The position numbers and the translations under genes are program-made. A stretch of DNA of 64,000 nucleotides from Pratylenchus scribneri (lineage: Eukaryota > Nematoda > Chromadorea > Rhabditida > Pratylenchidae), in the NCBI GenBank assembly GCA_030063045.1, contig JAQSEB010000024.1, positions 186,001 through 250,000 of the forward strand, written 5' to 3'. Positions within the stretch are counted from its first letter, which is position 1, and each line of letters opens with the position of its first letter. Shown piece after piece: positions 46,141 through 57,400 of the stretch. The notes beneath the pieces are model-generated. The model worked only from the letters and a program-made list of their open reading frames with translations. It searched no databases and was not told where the DNA came from.

Positions 46141-48052
46141 AAATGCTTTGGCAATGAAATTTTTATATATTTTTTTACATCTTGAATTAATTTATCGAGC
46201 TTTAATTAATGTATTTATTTTTATTTAATTGAGTATAAACCATAATAAATTTTAACAAAAATTTTATTTTAATGATTTTATTTTATAAAATTAAATTCTT
46301 ATTAACTTGCCGAATATATGATTAAATTTTAAATGTTTTTATAATAAAAATGAAATATAATTAAAAAATTTTTTCTGTATAATGAAAATATATAATTATA
46401 GAGATTAATGTTGAGATTGACAATGTAATTCGGAATGCAAGGAGGGTTGATTTGCCAAATTTAAGAACTGCACTTACCGAAGGTATTGTGCATAATTTGA
46501 CTGCACAAGAGATTTCGACGAGATTCGGTATACACCGAAGAACATTAGATCCGTATAATATGGCGCTTAAACAACGGTTTTACGAAACGGTATAAAATAA
46601 ATATTATAATTAAAAATTATTTTTTATAAAAAATTAGTAGTTAATATGAGTGCTAAAATTTAACCGAATATTATACGATGCTTTTATATTATAAAAATTT
46701 TATTTGTTTTTATTTAAAATATTGAATAAAAAATTCTCAAATAATTTTATATTTTAAATCGATTAAATAAATATAATTTTTAAAAATTATTAGAGTAGAA
46801 TCAACTATATGTCAAAAATATTAATAATTAAAATATACAAATTATTCAAAAAAATTTTTTATCAAATAAAAATTTTCAAAAAATTCATATTTATTAAATT
46901 TAAACACAAAGAAAAAATATATAAATTAAATTTTAAAAATATAATATGTTTAAAAATATATTCAAATATTAAATTTTTAAGCCAATTCCAAACGAATTGG
47001 AAGTTGCAAATGGAAAGAAGGCTTGGATAATATATCCGGGAGCATTTAATCCCATCACGAATGGCCATATCCGAACATTTATCAGGGCAATGGAGGAAAT
47101 TGAAAAAGTAAATTTTTATTGTAAAATTCATCATATCATATAAATTTATTAGTTTATTGAAAAATAGTAACATTATTTAAATTAAAAAATAAAATATATT
47201 TTATAATTTTTATTTTTTTTTTGTAGAAAAAATGCACAATTTTGCAACTTACCCTCCTTCCAAGAACCGATATCAAGAAGCCGGGTATGATTGCGGTGGC
47301 AGATAGAGCCAACCAATATGATTGACGGAGTCATTGGTTTTTTGGGGGACCCTCGCATTCAATGTGATCGGAATGCCCATCCCGATCAAGCAAAGTATTT
47401 TACAATATAAATATGTCCCGAAAAATTTTTATAAATTTATGATATTAATTTCAAATAATACCTTGTATTTAAAAGAATTTTGAAATAAAAAATATTTAAT
47501 TAAAATTTTATCAACAATAAAAAAGATTAAAATTTTAATTAAATACAGTGTAATATCATATGTTTTTTTTCAATTATAAAAATTATATTTTAAATATTTC
47601 ATAATTAATGAATAAATATAAATAATTGAAATATTAAAATGGATTTTGAAAAATAAATACAATTGAAATAATAATAATCAATCATTAAAATAGATTATTG
47701 AATATCATTTAAAAAATTATTAAATGAAGAATATAAAATGAAAAATATTTTCAGAACATCCTCAAATATCATGTAGAGGCAACAAAGTAAAATTTTTGAT
47801 AATATTGTGAATTGACTAATCTTTTGATTAGCGAGTTACTTGTCTAATTTAATTATCCGATTCTGTTATTAAACTATCCATGTCTAATGATTCAAAATAT
47901 TCAGTTGAAATACATGGTTTTAAATATTCTAATTTAATTTTTCAGATTCCTTAAATTAATTCAACTTGTTACAAACTATCAAAAGAATAGCCGAATTTAC
48001 AATATTATTAGAAATATACCTAAATAAAATTTTATTTTTGAAGAGTTGGCGC

Positions 48053-48662
48053 TGTTGCGGAATGGCAACAAATTGTTTTTGGTGGTTTGGAATGGCAAAA
48101 ATGGCGGTTGATCGAGAAGGATTTGGCAATGGCAAATATGCAGGAAAAATTGATCGAGGACAAAGAAATAAACGAAATGAAGATTGAAGAAAATAAAGAG
48201 GAGAAGAGGATGAAGAAAAACTCAAAAATGCCTAAATTGGTATTGAATTCTCCAGAATATTTATTCTAAATTTTCGATCTTTTTTCTTTTTTAATTTCTT
48301 TCCATTGTATTTTCCCATGAGATTATTATCAGCTAAATTCCGCCTCTTTCTCATTTTTTGCCTTTGTAAATTTATCCGCCGTTAATGAGCTCTTTTCATT
48401 CACATTTCAAGACAAACCAAACAAATGAACAAATAAAGAGCTGTTAAATTGATTTTCAATTTTTCATCATTTTTCATTGGGAACAAAGAAGTAGCCTAAG
48501 GGCGAAAAATTTGGGAACAAAACAAACAACACAACATCTTTTCATCACATTTTCATTGCCCAATTTGGAAATTGTGAAAACATCAAAATTGTCAAATTTG
48601 AACATCCAACAGCCAGAAAGAACTTGCACAAGCACAACAAAAACAAACACCGTTTTTCTTCA
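48053..48662 (+). repeat. 5' LTR of the BEL/Pao element
   Basis: 610 bp, TG...CA ends, with an AATAAA polyadenylation signal at about 48432. Carries a 60-codon open frame in one phase that is present in both LTRs and is not considered a gene. Confidence 0.93.
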
Positions 48663-48878
48663 AGTGGCGACCCTTGCAATCTGGAGGTTGGATTTTTTAA
48701 ATTTGAAAATTGGGAAGTTTATTGTAAAATAAATTGAATAAAGTGAATAGGAATTATTGAAAAAAATAAAGATCTGAAAATTACTATTAATTTTCAATTT
48801 TTCGATTGGAACAAATAAGTAGCCCTCAGAGCGAAAAAACTGGTTCAATCAAATACTATTCATTTTATTTATTATTTT

Positions 48879-49541
48879 TTGTTCGGCAAATTAGGAAGTA
48901 CAAAAGAGAAAACTTTTGGAAGTTTTTTGATTGAATTTAACTTGGAAGCAAAAGTTGATGAAGCTAAAACGGTACAGAAATATTGGGAAAATAGATTATT
49001 GGAATTAGCAGAAAGATTAGATATTGATCCAGATTATTCAATAGTAGGGGAAACAGAATTAATTAAAACGATGGAGATAGGCCAAAGTAACTCCAAATTA
49101 CCCCAGATAAGCATGCCAAAGTTTTCTGGAACTGTAGAAGAATGGTTCAGCTTTTGCGATACATTTAGGGTACTCGTGCACGATGAAAAGGGAATAACAG
49201 AGGTAGAAAAGTTTAATTTTCTCGTAGCCAGCCTTGAAGATTCCCATCACTGCCGAAGGTTATGAGATGCAATAGAATTAATTTAGGAAAAGTTTGGTGG
49301 CAGCGAAAAGTTGATTAGGTCATTAAATAGGGAAATAATGGAGTTAGAAATTTCGGAGATTTTTGAAGAGGATGAAATACTTTATTTGAAAATAGGAAAG
49401 ATTTATAAAATATTAAAAGCACTGCACCAATACACCGATGATACGCCATATTATATGGCAATGGAATCAAAGCTTAGTCTCAATGTTTTGGATAAATATA
49501 TGATGATAAAGGGATTAAATGATGATGATTGGATTGGTTAG
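48879..49541 (+). pseudogene. Decayed gag-like region (DUF1759 type)
   Basis: An open frame to 49265 lacks a clear ATG and contains LPQISMPKFSGTVEEWFSF followed by VHDEKG...VEKFNFLVASLE, the signature of the DUF1759 domain found in Pao-type gag polyproteins. It breaks at TGA 49263-49265 and resumes at 49311-49541 (IYKILKALHQYTDD..., GLNDDDW). Further decayed fragments follow to about 50030, including a Cys/His patch (YCEKSHH) resembling a zinc knuckle. Several stops make it non-functional. Confidence 0.75.
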
Positions 49542-50601
49542 GGCAACTTAAAATTCAAAAATATCAACAAGAATCTGAATTTAGGCCATCAAGAATCGAC
49601 CAAAAAAATAAAAGAAAAAATTATTGAGGCTCGCCATATCCGAGTAGAAGTAATTCTAGGAAAATAGAATGGGCAAGCGCCTTTTGCGGAACAATTCATA
49701 CAGAAATTGATTGCCCAAAATTTAGAGATTGTGATTCTAGGAAAGAGATTTGAATGAAAAATGAAATTATGTTTGTTTAGGAAATGATCATTTAATAAAA
49801 ATCATTCTGAAAAGAAAAGCATATTCTCTTATTGTGAAAAATCCCACCATTATGCAATAAAAAATTTGCAATTTGGTTCAAAAATAAGTCAAGAAATATT
49901 AAGTCTAGGAAATGAAATTTTGTCTAGATGCGAAAATATCAATATTAAGAAATTGACAAATATATTTGGATTCCCCATAGAGAGAAATTTAAAAGGGAGA
50001 ATTAAATCAAAATATTCGAAATTCAAATAAAATATTGGTTTAGATCGAATGAAAGTAGGCAAGAAACAGTCATTTGAGTTCAGAAAAAATGGTCCAAGAT
50101 CCACTATACAAAATAATTCAAAATAAAAATTACTTGGAACTAATAAAACGGGAAAATAAGAGCGAAAACCAATTTGGCGATCAAATTATCGGCTGCCATT
50201 TTATCAAAATTCCCATCAGATTTGAAAAAATAGGCAATTTCGAGAATTCCACCAATCAAAAAGGCATAGCTCTCCTGAAAAATGGCATGAAATTTGGTAC
50301 AAGAAAAAAAAATGTTTTGAAAATTCGGAAATGATATTTGAGAGAAAAAACAAAATAGGCAATGAAAAGAAAAAAGAAAAGGCTGAATTTGTATTAGGTA
50401 AAAATATAAAATTCATTGCCAATTTGAAAGGAAAGCCAAATTTGCATAAAAATATTAGGAATGCATGAATTCGACATTCCATTTCAAATCGGTCTATCAT
50501 GAACAATTTAAATTTTGGAATTAGGGAAATATGGTAAAGGATATTTGACAAAGAAAAGAGAAATTAGGGAAGAGAACACAAAAAACTTTTTCAAGGGGGA
50601 G

Positions 50602-51211
50602 TGTTGCGGAATGGCAACAAATTGTTTTTGGTGGTTTGGAATGGCAAAAATGGCGGTTGATCGAGAAGGATTTGGCAATGGCAAATATGCAGGAAAAATT
50701 GATCGAGGACAAAGAAATAAACGAAATGAAGATTGAAGAAAATAAAGAAGAGAAGAGGATGAAGAAAAACTCAAAAATGCCTAAATTGGTATTGAATTCT
50801 CCAGAATATTTATTCTAAATTTTCGATCTTTTTTCTTTTTTAATTTCTTTCCATTGTATTTTCCCATGAGATTATTATCAGCTAAATTCCGCCTCTTTCT
50901 CATTTTTTGCCTTTGTAAATTTATCCGCCGTTAATGAGCTCTTTTCATTCACATTTCAAGACAAACCAAACAAATGAACAAATAAAGAGCTGTTAAATTG
51001 ATTTTCAATTTTTCATCATTTTTCATTGGGAACAAAGAAGTAGCCTAAGGGCGAAAAATTTGGGAACAAAACAAACAACACAACATCTTTTCATCACATT
51101 TTCATTGCCCAATTTGGAAATTGTGAAAACATCAAAATTGTCAAATTTGAACATCCAACAGCCAGAAAGAACTTGCACAAGCACAACAAAAACAAACACC
51201 GTTTTTCTTCA
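50602..51211 (+). repeat. 3' LTR of the BEL/Pao element
   Basis: 610 bp, near-identical to the 5' LTR and preceded by the purine tract AAGGGGGAG. Followed directly by the target duplication GGCGC and the interrupted exon. Confidence 0.93.
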
Positions 51212-51897
51212 GGCGCCATATTGATTGTGTTATGTGGCTCTGATAATGTTCAGCACCTTCGGATACCACCATCATTTGTTGAAAGAAACATCTGCTATGT
51301 GATTTCCACAAGGAAATGCGACAATTTAAATTATACGTATGGCGTTCGTCGCCTTTTGCTTCAAAATGGTTCACCTTCAAGCAATTTTTTAATCTTCGAC
51401 AATGAAGTAAAATAAATTTAATTTTATAAAATAATTTATATAAAAGAATTTTTCAAAAAATTAAAAATATAAAAACATTAAAATCATATATAAAGGAATG
51501 ATCATTAATTATAAAATTGAAAAAATTATTAAAATTTAATAAATTATAAAATTATATAAAATATAAAAATTTAAATCAATTAATAAAATGTATTTATTTT
51601 TTAAATAATGAAATAATTAGTTACTAATAATTTGACAAATTTCATCAAAAGATTGCTTAAAATAATATTATTTAAATAGTTTATAAAATATGTAAATTAA
51701 AATTAACAATTAGATCTTTCAAAAAGTTTTAATTTATAAAATTTCTTGAAAAATAATTAAATTAAAATGAAAATAAAAATATATGTTGATAAAACAATGC
51801 ATTTTTTAAAAAGGCGAGCGTTGTAAGCAGCACCCAAGTCCGTAATTGTGTTAAAGCGAGACGTTCCATCCATGGAATATGTCCAAGTATAAAATAA

Positions 51898-53233
51898 TAA
51901 TTATAACATATAATTAAAAAAAAAAATAAGCATCTGTGGTCCAATACATACAATACAATGGGTTGTATCGTCAATAAGGTATTCAAAATTTATAAATTTT
52001 TTAAATATATTGAAATTTAATTATAAATGAATTGTACTTAATTAAAAAATTTAAACGAAAAGAAATTACTAAATAAAAATTCTGATATCCAATATTCAGA
52101 TTCTTTATTAATATATGCTTTATCTAAGAGCATTTGCTCAGAATTTCATTTTTATAGTTAACATATATTATTTGAAATTATAAAATTTTCTATTAAATAT
52201 AAATATTATTTAAAATTTTGGCAATCCCCTAGAATTATGGTCACTCCAAAAATTTAGAAATTCGAGAACCATTTTTCTAGAGGTAATCGAGGGCTAGAAC
52301 ACGAATCTGATATGCAATTTGTCATATTTCACCATCATGGTAAGATATTGCCGACTTTTACCAAGATAGGCAAAGGGGGACTATTTTTGTATAGGCAAAT
52401 TATAGCTCAATCGACGCAACTCGACGAGACGAATAGATTTGTACAATTTTTTGAATAATATTCAATTATTAGCAAGTTAAGGCCAAAGCAAATATTTATC
52501 TTGCTAATATGTTTAGACCTCTAACTTGTCAATAACTGAATATTATTCAATAAAAATGGTACCAATCGATTAGTCTCGCCGAGCTGCGTCGATTGAGCTA
52601 TAATTAGCCTATACAAAAAATTTTTTAAAAAATGCCCTTGGTCCCCCCTTTGTCTATCTTGCTAAAAGTCGGCAATATCTTACCAAGATGGTGAAATATG
52701 GCAAAATGCATGAGAGATTCGTGTTCTTCTAGGCCCCCGGTTACTCCTAGAAAAGTGGATTTCGAATTTCTAAAATTTTTTTGGAGGGACTATAATTCTC
52801 CGGGTTTGCCAACATTTTTTATTGACAGAACCAAAATAAGAAATGATAGCTTTGAAGAATTCTGAAAACGAAGAAGATTTATGTGGATTATTATTTTAAT
52901 AAATATTATGTATACCCAATTCCCCATCACAATTATAATTGATATTGTCCCACTTTCTCCCCAACGATTTAAATATTTTATTTATCTTCATCCAATTTTT
53001 ATTAAATAATTTAACATATATATTCTGAGAGTAAAATTGTATTTTTTAATATCTTTTTATTATTTTTTAAACATTTCTTACCAAAAGGCCATTTGACTTT
53101 GGCAGAAATCCAAAAGCATTTATACATGGCAGTGAAGAAAACAATGCAATCTTATAAAAATTTATTAAATACTTGAAGAAATCTGATTGCATATTCTTGC
53201 AAAGGTGCCACAATTTGAATTGAATTAATTTTG
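51898..53233. other. Intergenic, foldback only
   Basis: AT-rich sequence. Apart from the foldback at 52222-52815 no gene, exon or other repeat is recognised. Confidence 0.6.
52222..52815. mobile_element. ~590-bp foldback MITE
   Basis: Arms of roughly 230 bp mirror each other: GGCAATCCCCTAGAATTATG, GGTAAGATATTGCCGACTTT, AGGCAAAGGGGGAC, TATAGCTCAATCGACGCAAC and their inverses (GAGCTGCGTCGATTGAGCTA, GTCCCCCCTTTG, AAAGTCGGCAATATCTTACC, GGACTATAATTCTCC). The loop at 52455-52550 is itself partly palindromic. No ORF. Confidence 0.88.
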
Positions 53234-53828
53234 TCAAATTTTTGGATAATTATGCAAACACATGATAAATGGAATTTCTTTCTCTTTCATTGGTTGCTTG
53301 TGCCATGGAAGGATTGGGCCACCATCATTCCAGTTTTTTAAGGGCCGTTGAATAAAAAGTCGATTGCCAATCGTCAGTTGCTGCTAATAAGTTGGAATTG
53401 GAATTTGAACAAAAATAAATTAACTTAATATTTAAATTTTCCATATACTATGATTGGACCAATTAATGGTGGATCATCTTGGACATTAAATTTACATAAT
53501 TTGTAATTATCAAATGGATATTACATTTTCAATGGTTCGATAGGCTAATGAATTTTATATCAAACACAAATCATAATCTTTTCACATATTTAATCATTAT
53601 TAATTTTTTTTTCAAAACCAAAATAGTCAGATTTTCCTGTCCATTTCCATTTGTTTCGGCTGCCTTAATTCGTAATAAATCGACGTGCTTTTGAGGATAT
53701 CTTTCCAAAAATTTATCACTGAGCAAATCAAATTGGCCATTCACTTGGCTAATTGAATAGAATTGTTCACGTGTAATGAACCAAAAGATGGAAATGAGGT
53801 CGTCGACCGAAATGAAGATGAATGGCAT
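53234..53828 (-). pseudogene. F-box-like gene with one in-frame stop
   Basis: Three minus-strand exons in phase 0, 53828-53619, 53544-53449 and 53383-53234 (TGA), give 152 codons. The second exon has a TAA at its eighth codon. The N-terminus (MPFIFISVDDLISIFWFITR, then a REQF...S pattern) resembles an F-box start. The C-terminal exon reads IGNRLFIQRPLKNWNDGG...PFIMCLHNYPKI. Apart from the stop the splice sites and phases are intact, so it is either a young pseudogene or a truncated protein. A second, more decayed copy of its first exon is at 61441-61505. Confidence 0.55.
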
Positions 53829-54421
53829 TTTTGGTCAAAAATTTATGAATTCTTTTTTTCTATAATTTCAATCATATATTTTTGCATCATTTTTATAACA
53901 AAAATATTGCAACAATAAATTTATTCAAATTGCTAATTTTTTTAAAAGATTTTTTAAGGCGCTGGAAGCATAATTTTAAAATGATGCATTAATTAATGGC
54001 AATGGGAATGTCCTGAATCAATTGTTCAAGGAAAAATTTGGCTTCCCCATTTAAATAATTTGCGCAAACATATTCCTTTCAAAAATGACAATTTCAGCGG
54101 AAAAGTGACATTATAAAATTTTAATAGTTCAAAAGTTCATTTTTAATAATTGAAATTTTATTTTTTTATTATGCTAGAAAAGGCCTTCATTTCGCATTCC
54201 TGGTCATTTTATTTAAATATATCCCAAAATTTATAAAAGAAAAATGTGTATTTTTATTAAAAAATGGCCAATAATAAATTCAATAAATGAAATAAATTTT
54301 ATATGTAATTAATTAGCTTTTAAATAGCGCGAGAAATTATTAAAAATTAAACTGAAAGATTTAATTGACCAGATTATTTAATAATCTAAATTTTAAACAG
54401 AATTTTGTATTTTCTCACAAA

Positions 54422-57400
54422 ATGGTTTTCCCATTAATATCAGTTTTTATTTTGCAATACATTTTGGCTTTCAATCTTCATCAATGTAATTGCGAAGAAA
54501 AGCCTGAAATTGTTTTAATGGCCAAATCAAATGAGAATATGGAAAAAATGGTGGATTATAAATATACAAGAATTGAAGAAACAAAGGCCGGAAACAACAA
54601 CATTGCATGTGGCCAATCATCTTATGAACCTCCGATGCATGAAAATGTTTTTTTATTAATTAAAAAAACAAAAATTAATAATAATGGCATAACTTGAAAA
54701 AATTCTACAAAATATTATAGATAAACAAAAAAAACTGAATAAAATAATGGCAAAACATGAAATTTTCAAAAAAATTATTTTTTGATAAACCAAGCCAATT
54801 TATCTATAAATGAAATTTCAGGGGAATAAGCTTAATGCAAATTTTAATTTTTTTTTTATGAAAAAAAGATTTTAAAATTCTACGGATTGTTAGTAGGAAT
54901 AAAAATGGAATGATGAATTTAATTAAATATTTTCAAAAGAAAAAAATTATTTTGAGCAACTGATCTGCAATAATCTTTTAACCATTTTTCTCATAAAAAT
55001 GTTTTTCCATTCCTTTTTGAAATAATAAAATAATTGAATCTATGGCTTTTGGGGTAAAATAAATTTTAATTTATGAATAGGGTTAGGATTGTTAGGTAAA
55101 TACTAGGGTTAATTCCCCGTTCCGCGGGGCGGGGACGCGGGGCGGGGAATCCATGAATTTTGGGCAAATTCCCCGCCCCGCTCCCCGCACCTTGATTCCC
55201 CGCATTCCCCGTTCCCCGCACTCCGACTCCCCGCCCCGCAACCTTTTTAAAAGGCAACATTTAGGGAACAAAAATTTTATTTTTTATGGGAAATTATCAT
55301 ATACATTTCAGAATTTGTGTGGCATTTTGTATTATTTCTTTTTTTTGCACATAATTTATCTAAATCATCAATTTCCAATCTCCAAATTTTTTTCTCATTT
55401 TATATTAATTCTTAAATTTTAATTTTATTCAATTCTTTACCCAATATGTTCATTTAGAATAAATTAAAAAGATAATTTTCCAGAAGAAGAATAATGTCTA
55501 AAAGTAAAGTGTGGACTTATTTTGAAGAAATAGAAAATTCTCACGATGTTATCTGCCAAATATGCACACAGAGATTGAAGAGAAAAGACAAAACCACGAA
55601 AACAATGTGGAGTCATTTGGAATATAAACATGAAGAACAATACAAATTGCTGAAACAAGATGAAAAAGGAAAACCAAAAAATGAGGTAAAAATAGATACA
55701 AAATTAAAGAAATACTATTTGATTTATTTAGTGTTTGGATCCATTTATTATCAAGAAAAATGAAGAGCAAATGAAAGAAGAAGAATCGCTCTGTCGGATA
55801 ATGATAAAACAAAATTGTGCTTTCTCCTTTTTCAACAATGAAGACGTAAAAAGGCTTTTCAGCAAGGCTAATCCAAATTTAAAGGTTTTGATTAAATTTT
55901 TATATCATTATAATTTTGTATGCAGTCTCATAATGGTGATTATTTTGCCAAAATTGTTGTGCCGAGAATGGCCAAGAAGATACAAGAAAATATCAAAGCA
56001 CAAATTGGCGAATGCCATTTTGCAATTACTAGCGATGGTTGGAGCGACCCATCAACGACTCCTTCCTTTCAAAGGTTTTTAAAAATAAATTTAAATTAAT
56101 ATTTTAAAATTTTAGTGTAACAATTCATTGTTGCAACAAAAAATACAAACGTCTTGACTTTGTTTTGGCGGCTTCTCCATTAGAATGCAAGCATACGGCC
56201 GAAAATATTGCGAACAAAATTGAAGAAAATTTAGTAGACAATTCATTTAAAATTGGGAATTTAATCTGCCTTGTTCGCGACAATGCTGCCAATATAGCCA
56301 AAAGTGCCAAGTTGTTGGAGATTGAAAGGTTTTTTTTAAATAAAAGAATGAATTTATATTTTAAAGTTTTCAATGTGTCAATCATTTTCTGCACCTGGTA
56401 ATTTGCGATTTATTGAAGGACCCAAGACTGGATGAATTAATAAAAAAAATCCGACATTGGGTCAAGGAGTGCCGGACCAAAAATGGCAAAGCAATCTTTT
56501 CACAAAAACAAGAAAAACTCGGGTTCAAAGTTACAAAACTTATATTGGTAAGGAATTATAAAAATTGTTTAAAATATTTTCAAAAAAAGTCAGTTCCTAC
56601 ACGATGGAACTCGACTTTTGCCATGATGAACACTTTTTGGAAGCAAAGGAAAGTTATATTGGCACTTGAATTTGATCGGCAACAAGAAGAGTGGCCACCA
56701 CGAGTTAAAAAGCAAAAAATTGAGCAACTGTCTGCGGATTTGCCAAAAATTTCCGGGGCTGATTTTACTTTCATGGCGCATATTTGCTCCATTTTGCAAA
56801 TATTCGATGATGAAACCAAAAAGGTAAGATGATTTTTACAATGCTTTAATAAATATATTTTAAAGTTTTCAAATGAAATTTCCACTGCTTCTACAATAAT
56901 TCCAACATTGAAAAAAATCAGGGATTTTCTGGTCGCATTGAGACCAGATCCATCTATTCAATTCATTGCTGAATCTTTGACCAAATCAATCAACGATCGA
57001 GTATCAAGTTTGGCCAACAATGAAATTTTACACATGGCGACATTACTTGACCCCCGATGGGCTTATGATGAAACAATTTGGTTCAAAAGAAACTGGGAGA
57101 TCATTGAAAAAGAATTGATAGAATTTGCAAAGAAAATAGGTTAATTTCAACAATTATTTAAAAATTTATAAGATTTTTAGCTCTCAAAAATGTTGATGAA
57201 TCAACAATTGAATTGAGTGAAGAAATCCCAGAAAATTCAGAAAATTTCAATGCCGAAATGAATTTCGAAAACTCCATTTCAAGCGATGAAAGCCTACAGC
57301 ATTGTTTAAAATTTTCAATTTAAAAATAAATCGATTTTTTAGATGACATCTATGCTGATCCAAAATCGCCAATTTCTAATCCAACAGCAATATCCGGCGA

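Larger units (their letters stand above)
48053..51211 (+). mobile_element. BEL/Pao-type LTR retrotransposon, 3.16 kb, non-autonomous
   Basis: Two 610-bp LTRs (48053-48662, 50602-51211) begin TGTTGCGG and end TTTCTTCA. The 5-bp target duplication GGCGC lies at 48048-48052 and 51212-51216. In the stretches compared the LTRs differ at one base (48161 onward, ...AAAGAGGAG versus AAAGAAGAG), so the insertion is recent. A primer-binding-site candidate, TGGCGACCCTTGCAA, follows the 5' LTR and a purine tract AAGGGGGAG precedes the 3' LTR. The 1.9-kb interior has only gag-like remnants and no reverse transcriptase, RNase H or integrase. It is inserted into an exon of the NMNAT-like gene. Confidence 0.93.
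46402..51897 (+). pseudogene. NMNAT-like adenylyltransferase, broken
   Basis: Exon pieces 46402-46589, 46982-47107, 47227-47394, 47755-47786, 48044-48052 plus 51217-51406 (split by an LTR element), and 51814-51897 keep one phase throughout. Landmarks of nicotinamide/nicotinate mononucleotide adenylyltransferase are visible: GAFNPITNGHIR (nucleotide-binding GxFNPxTxxH), DIKKPGMIA, ILKYHVEAT (like VLRHH), LIVLCGSDNVQ (like LLCGxD), and SSTQVRN (like ISSTxIR) near the end. NMNAT makes NAD+ from NMN and ATP. Exon 3 keeps its ancestral length (168 nt, phase 0 at both ends) but has two in-frame TGA codons. The LTR insertion adds 3.16 kb in the fifth exon. The upstream 62-codon exon (HTH-like AQEISTRFGIHRRTL) and the ATG exon at 45303-45336 may belong to it, but their junction would create a TAG. 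A pseudogene is the simplest reading. Confidence 0.75.

Noticed and set aside
45688..46228. ORFs of 81 and 104 codons
   Set aside because: They lie on the two arms of a foldback element and read the same repeat in mirror image.
46809..47173. ORFs of 73 and 103 codons flanking the NMNAT-like exon
   Set aside because: Ile/Phe/Lys/Asn-rich translations of AT-rich intron sequence; the conserved motifs are in another frame.
47956..48269. ORFs of 60-89 codons, repeated at 50508-50818
   Set aside because: Both sets fall within the LTRs of the BEL/Pao element and owe their duplication to that.
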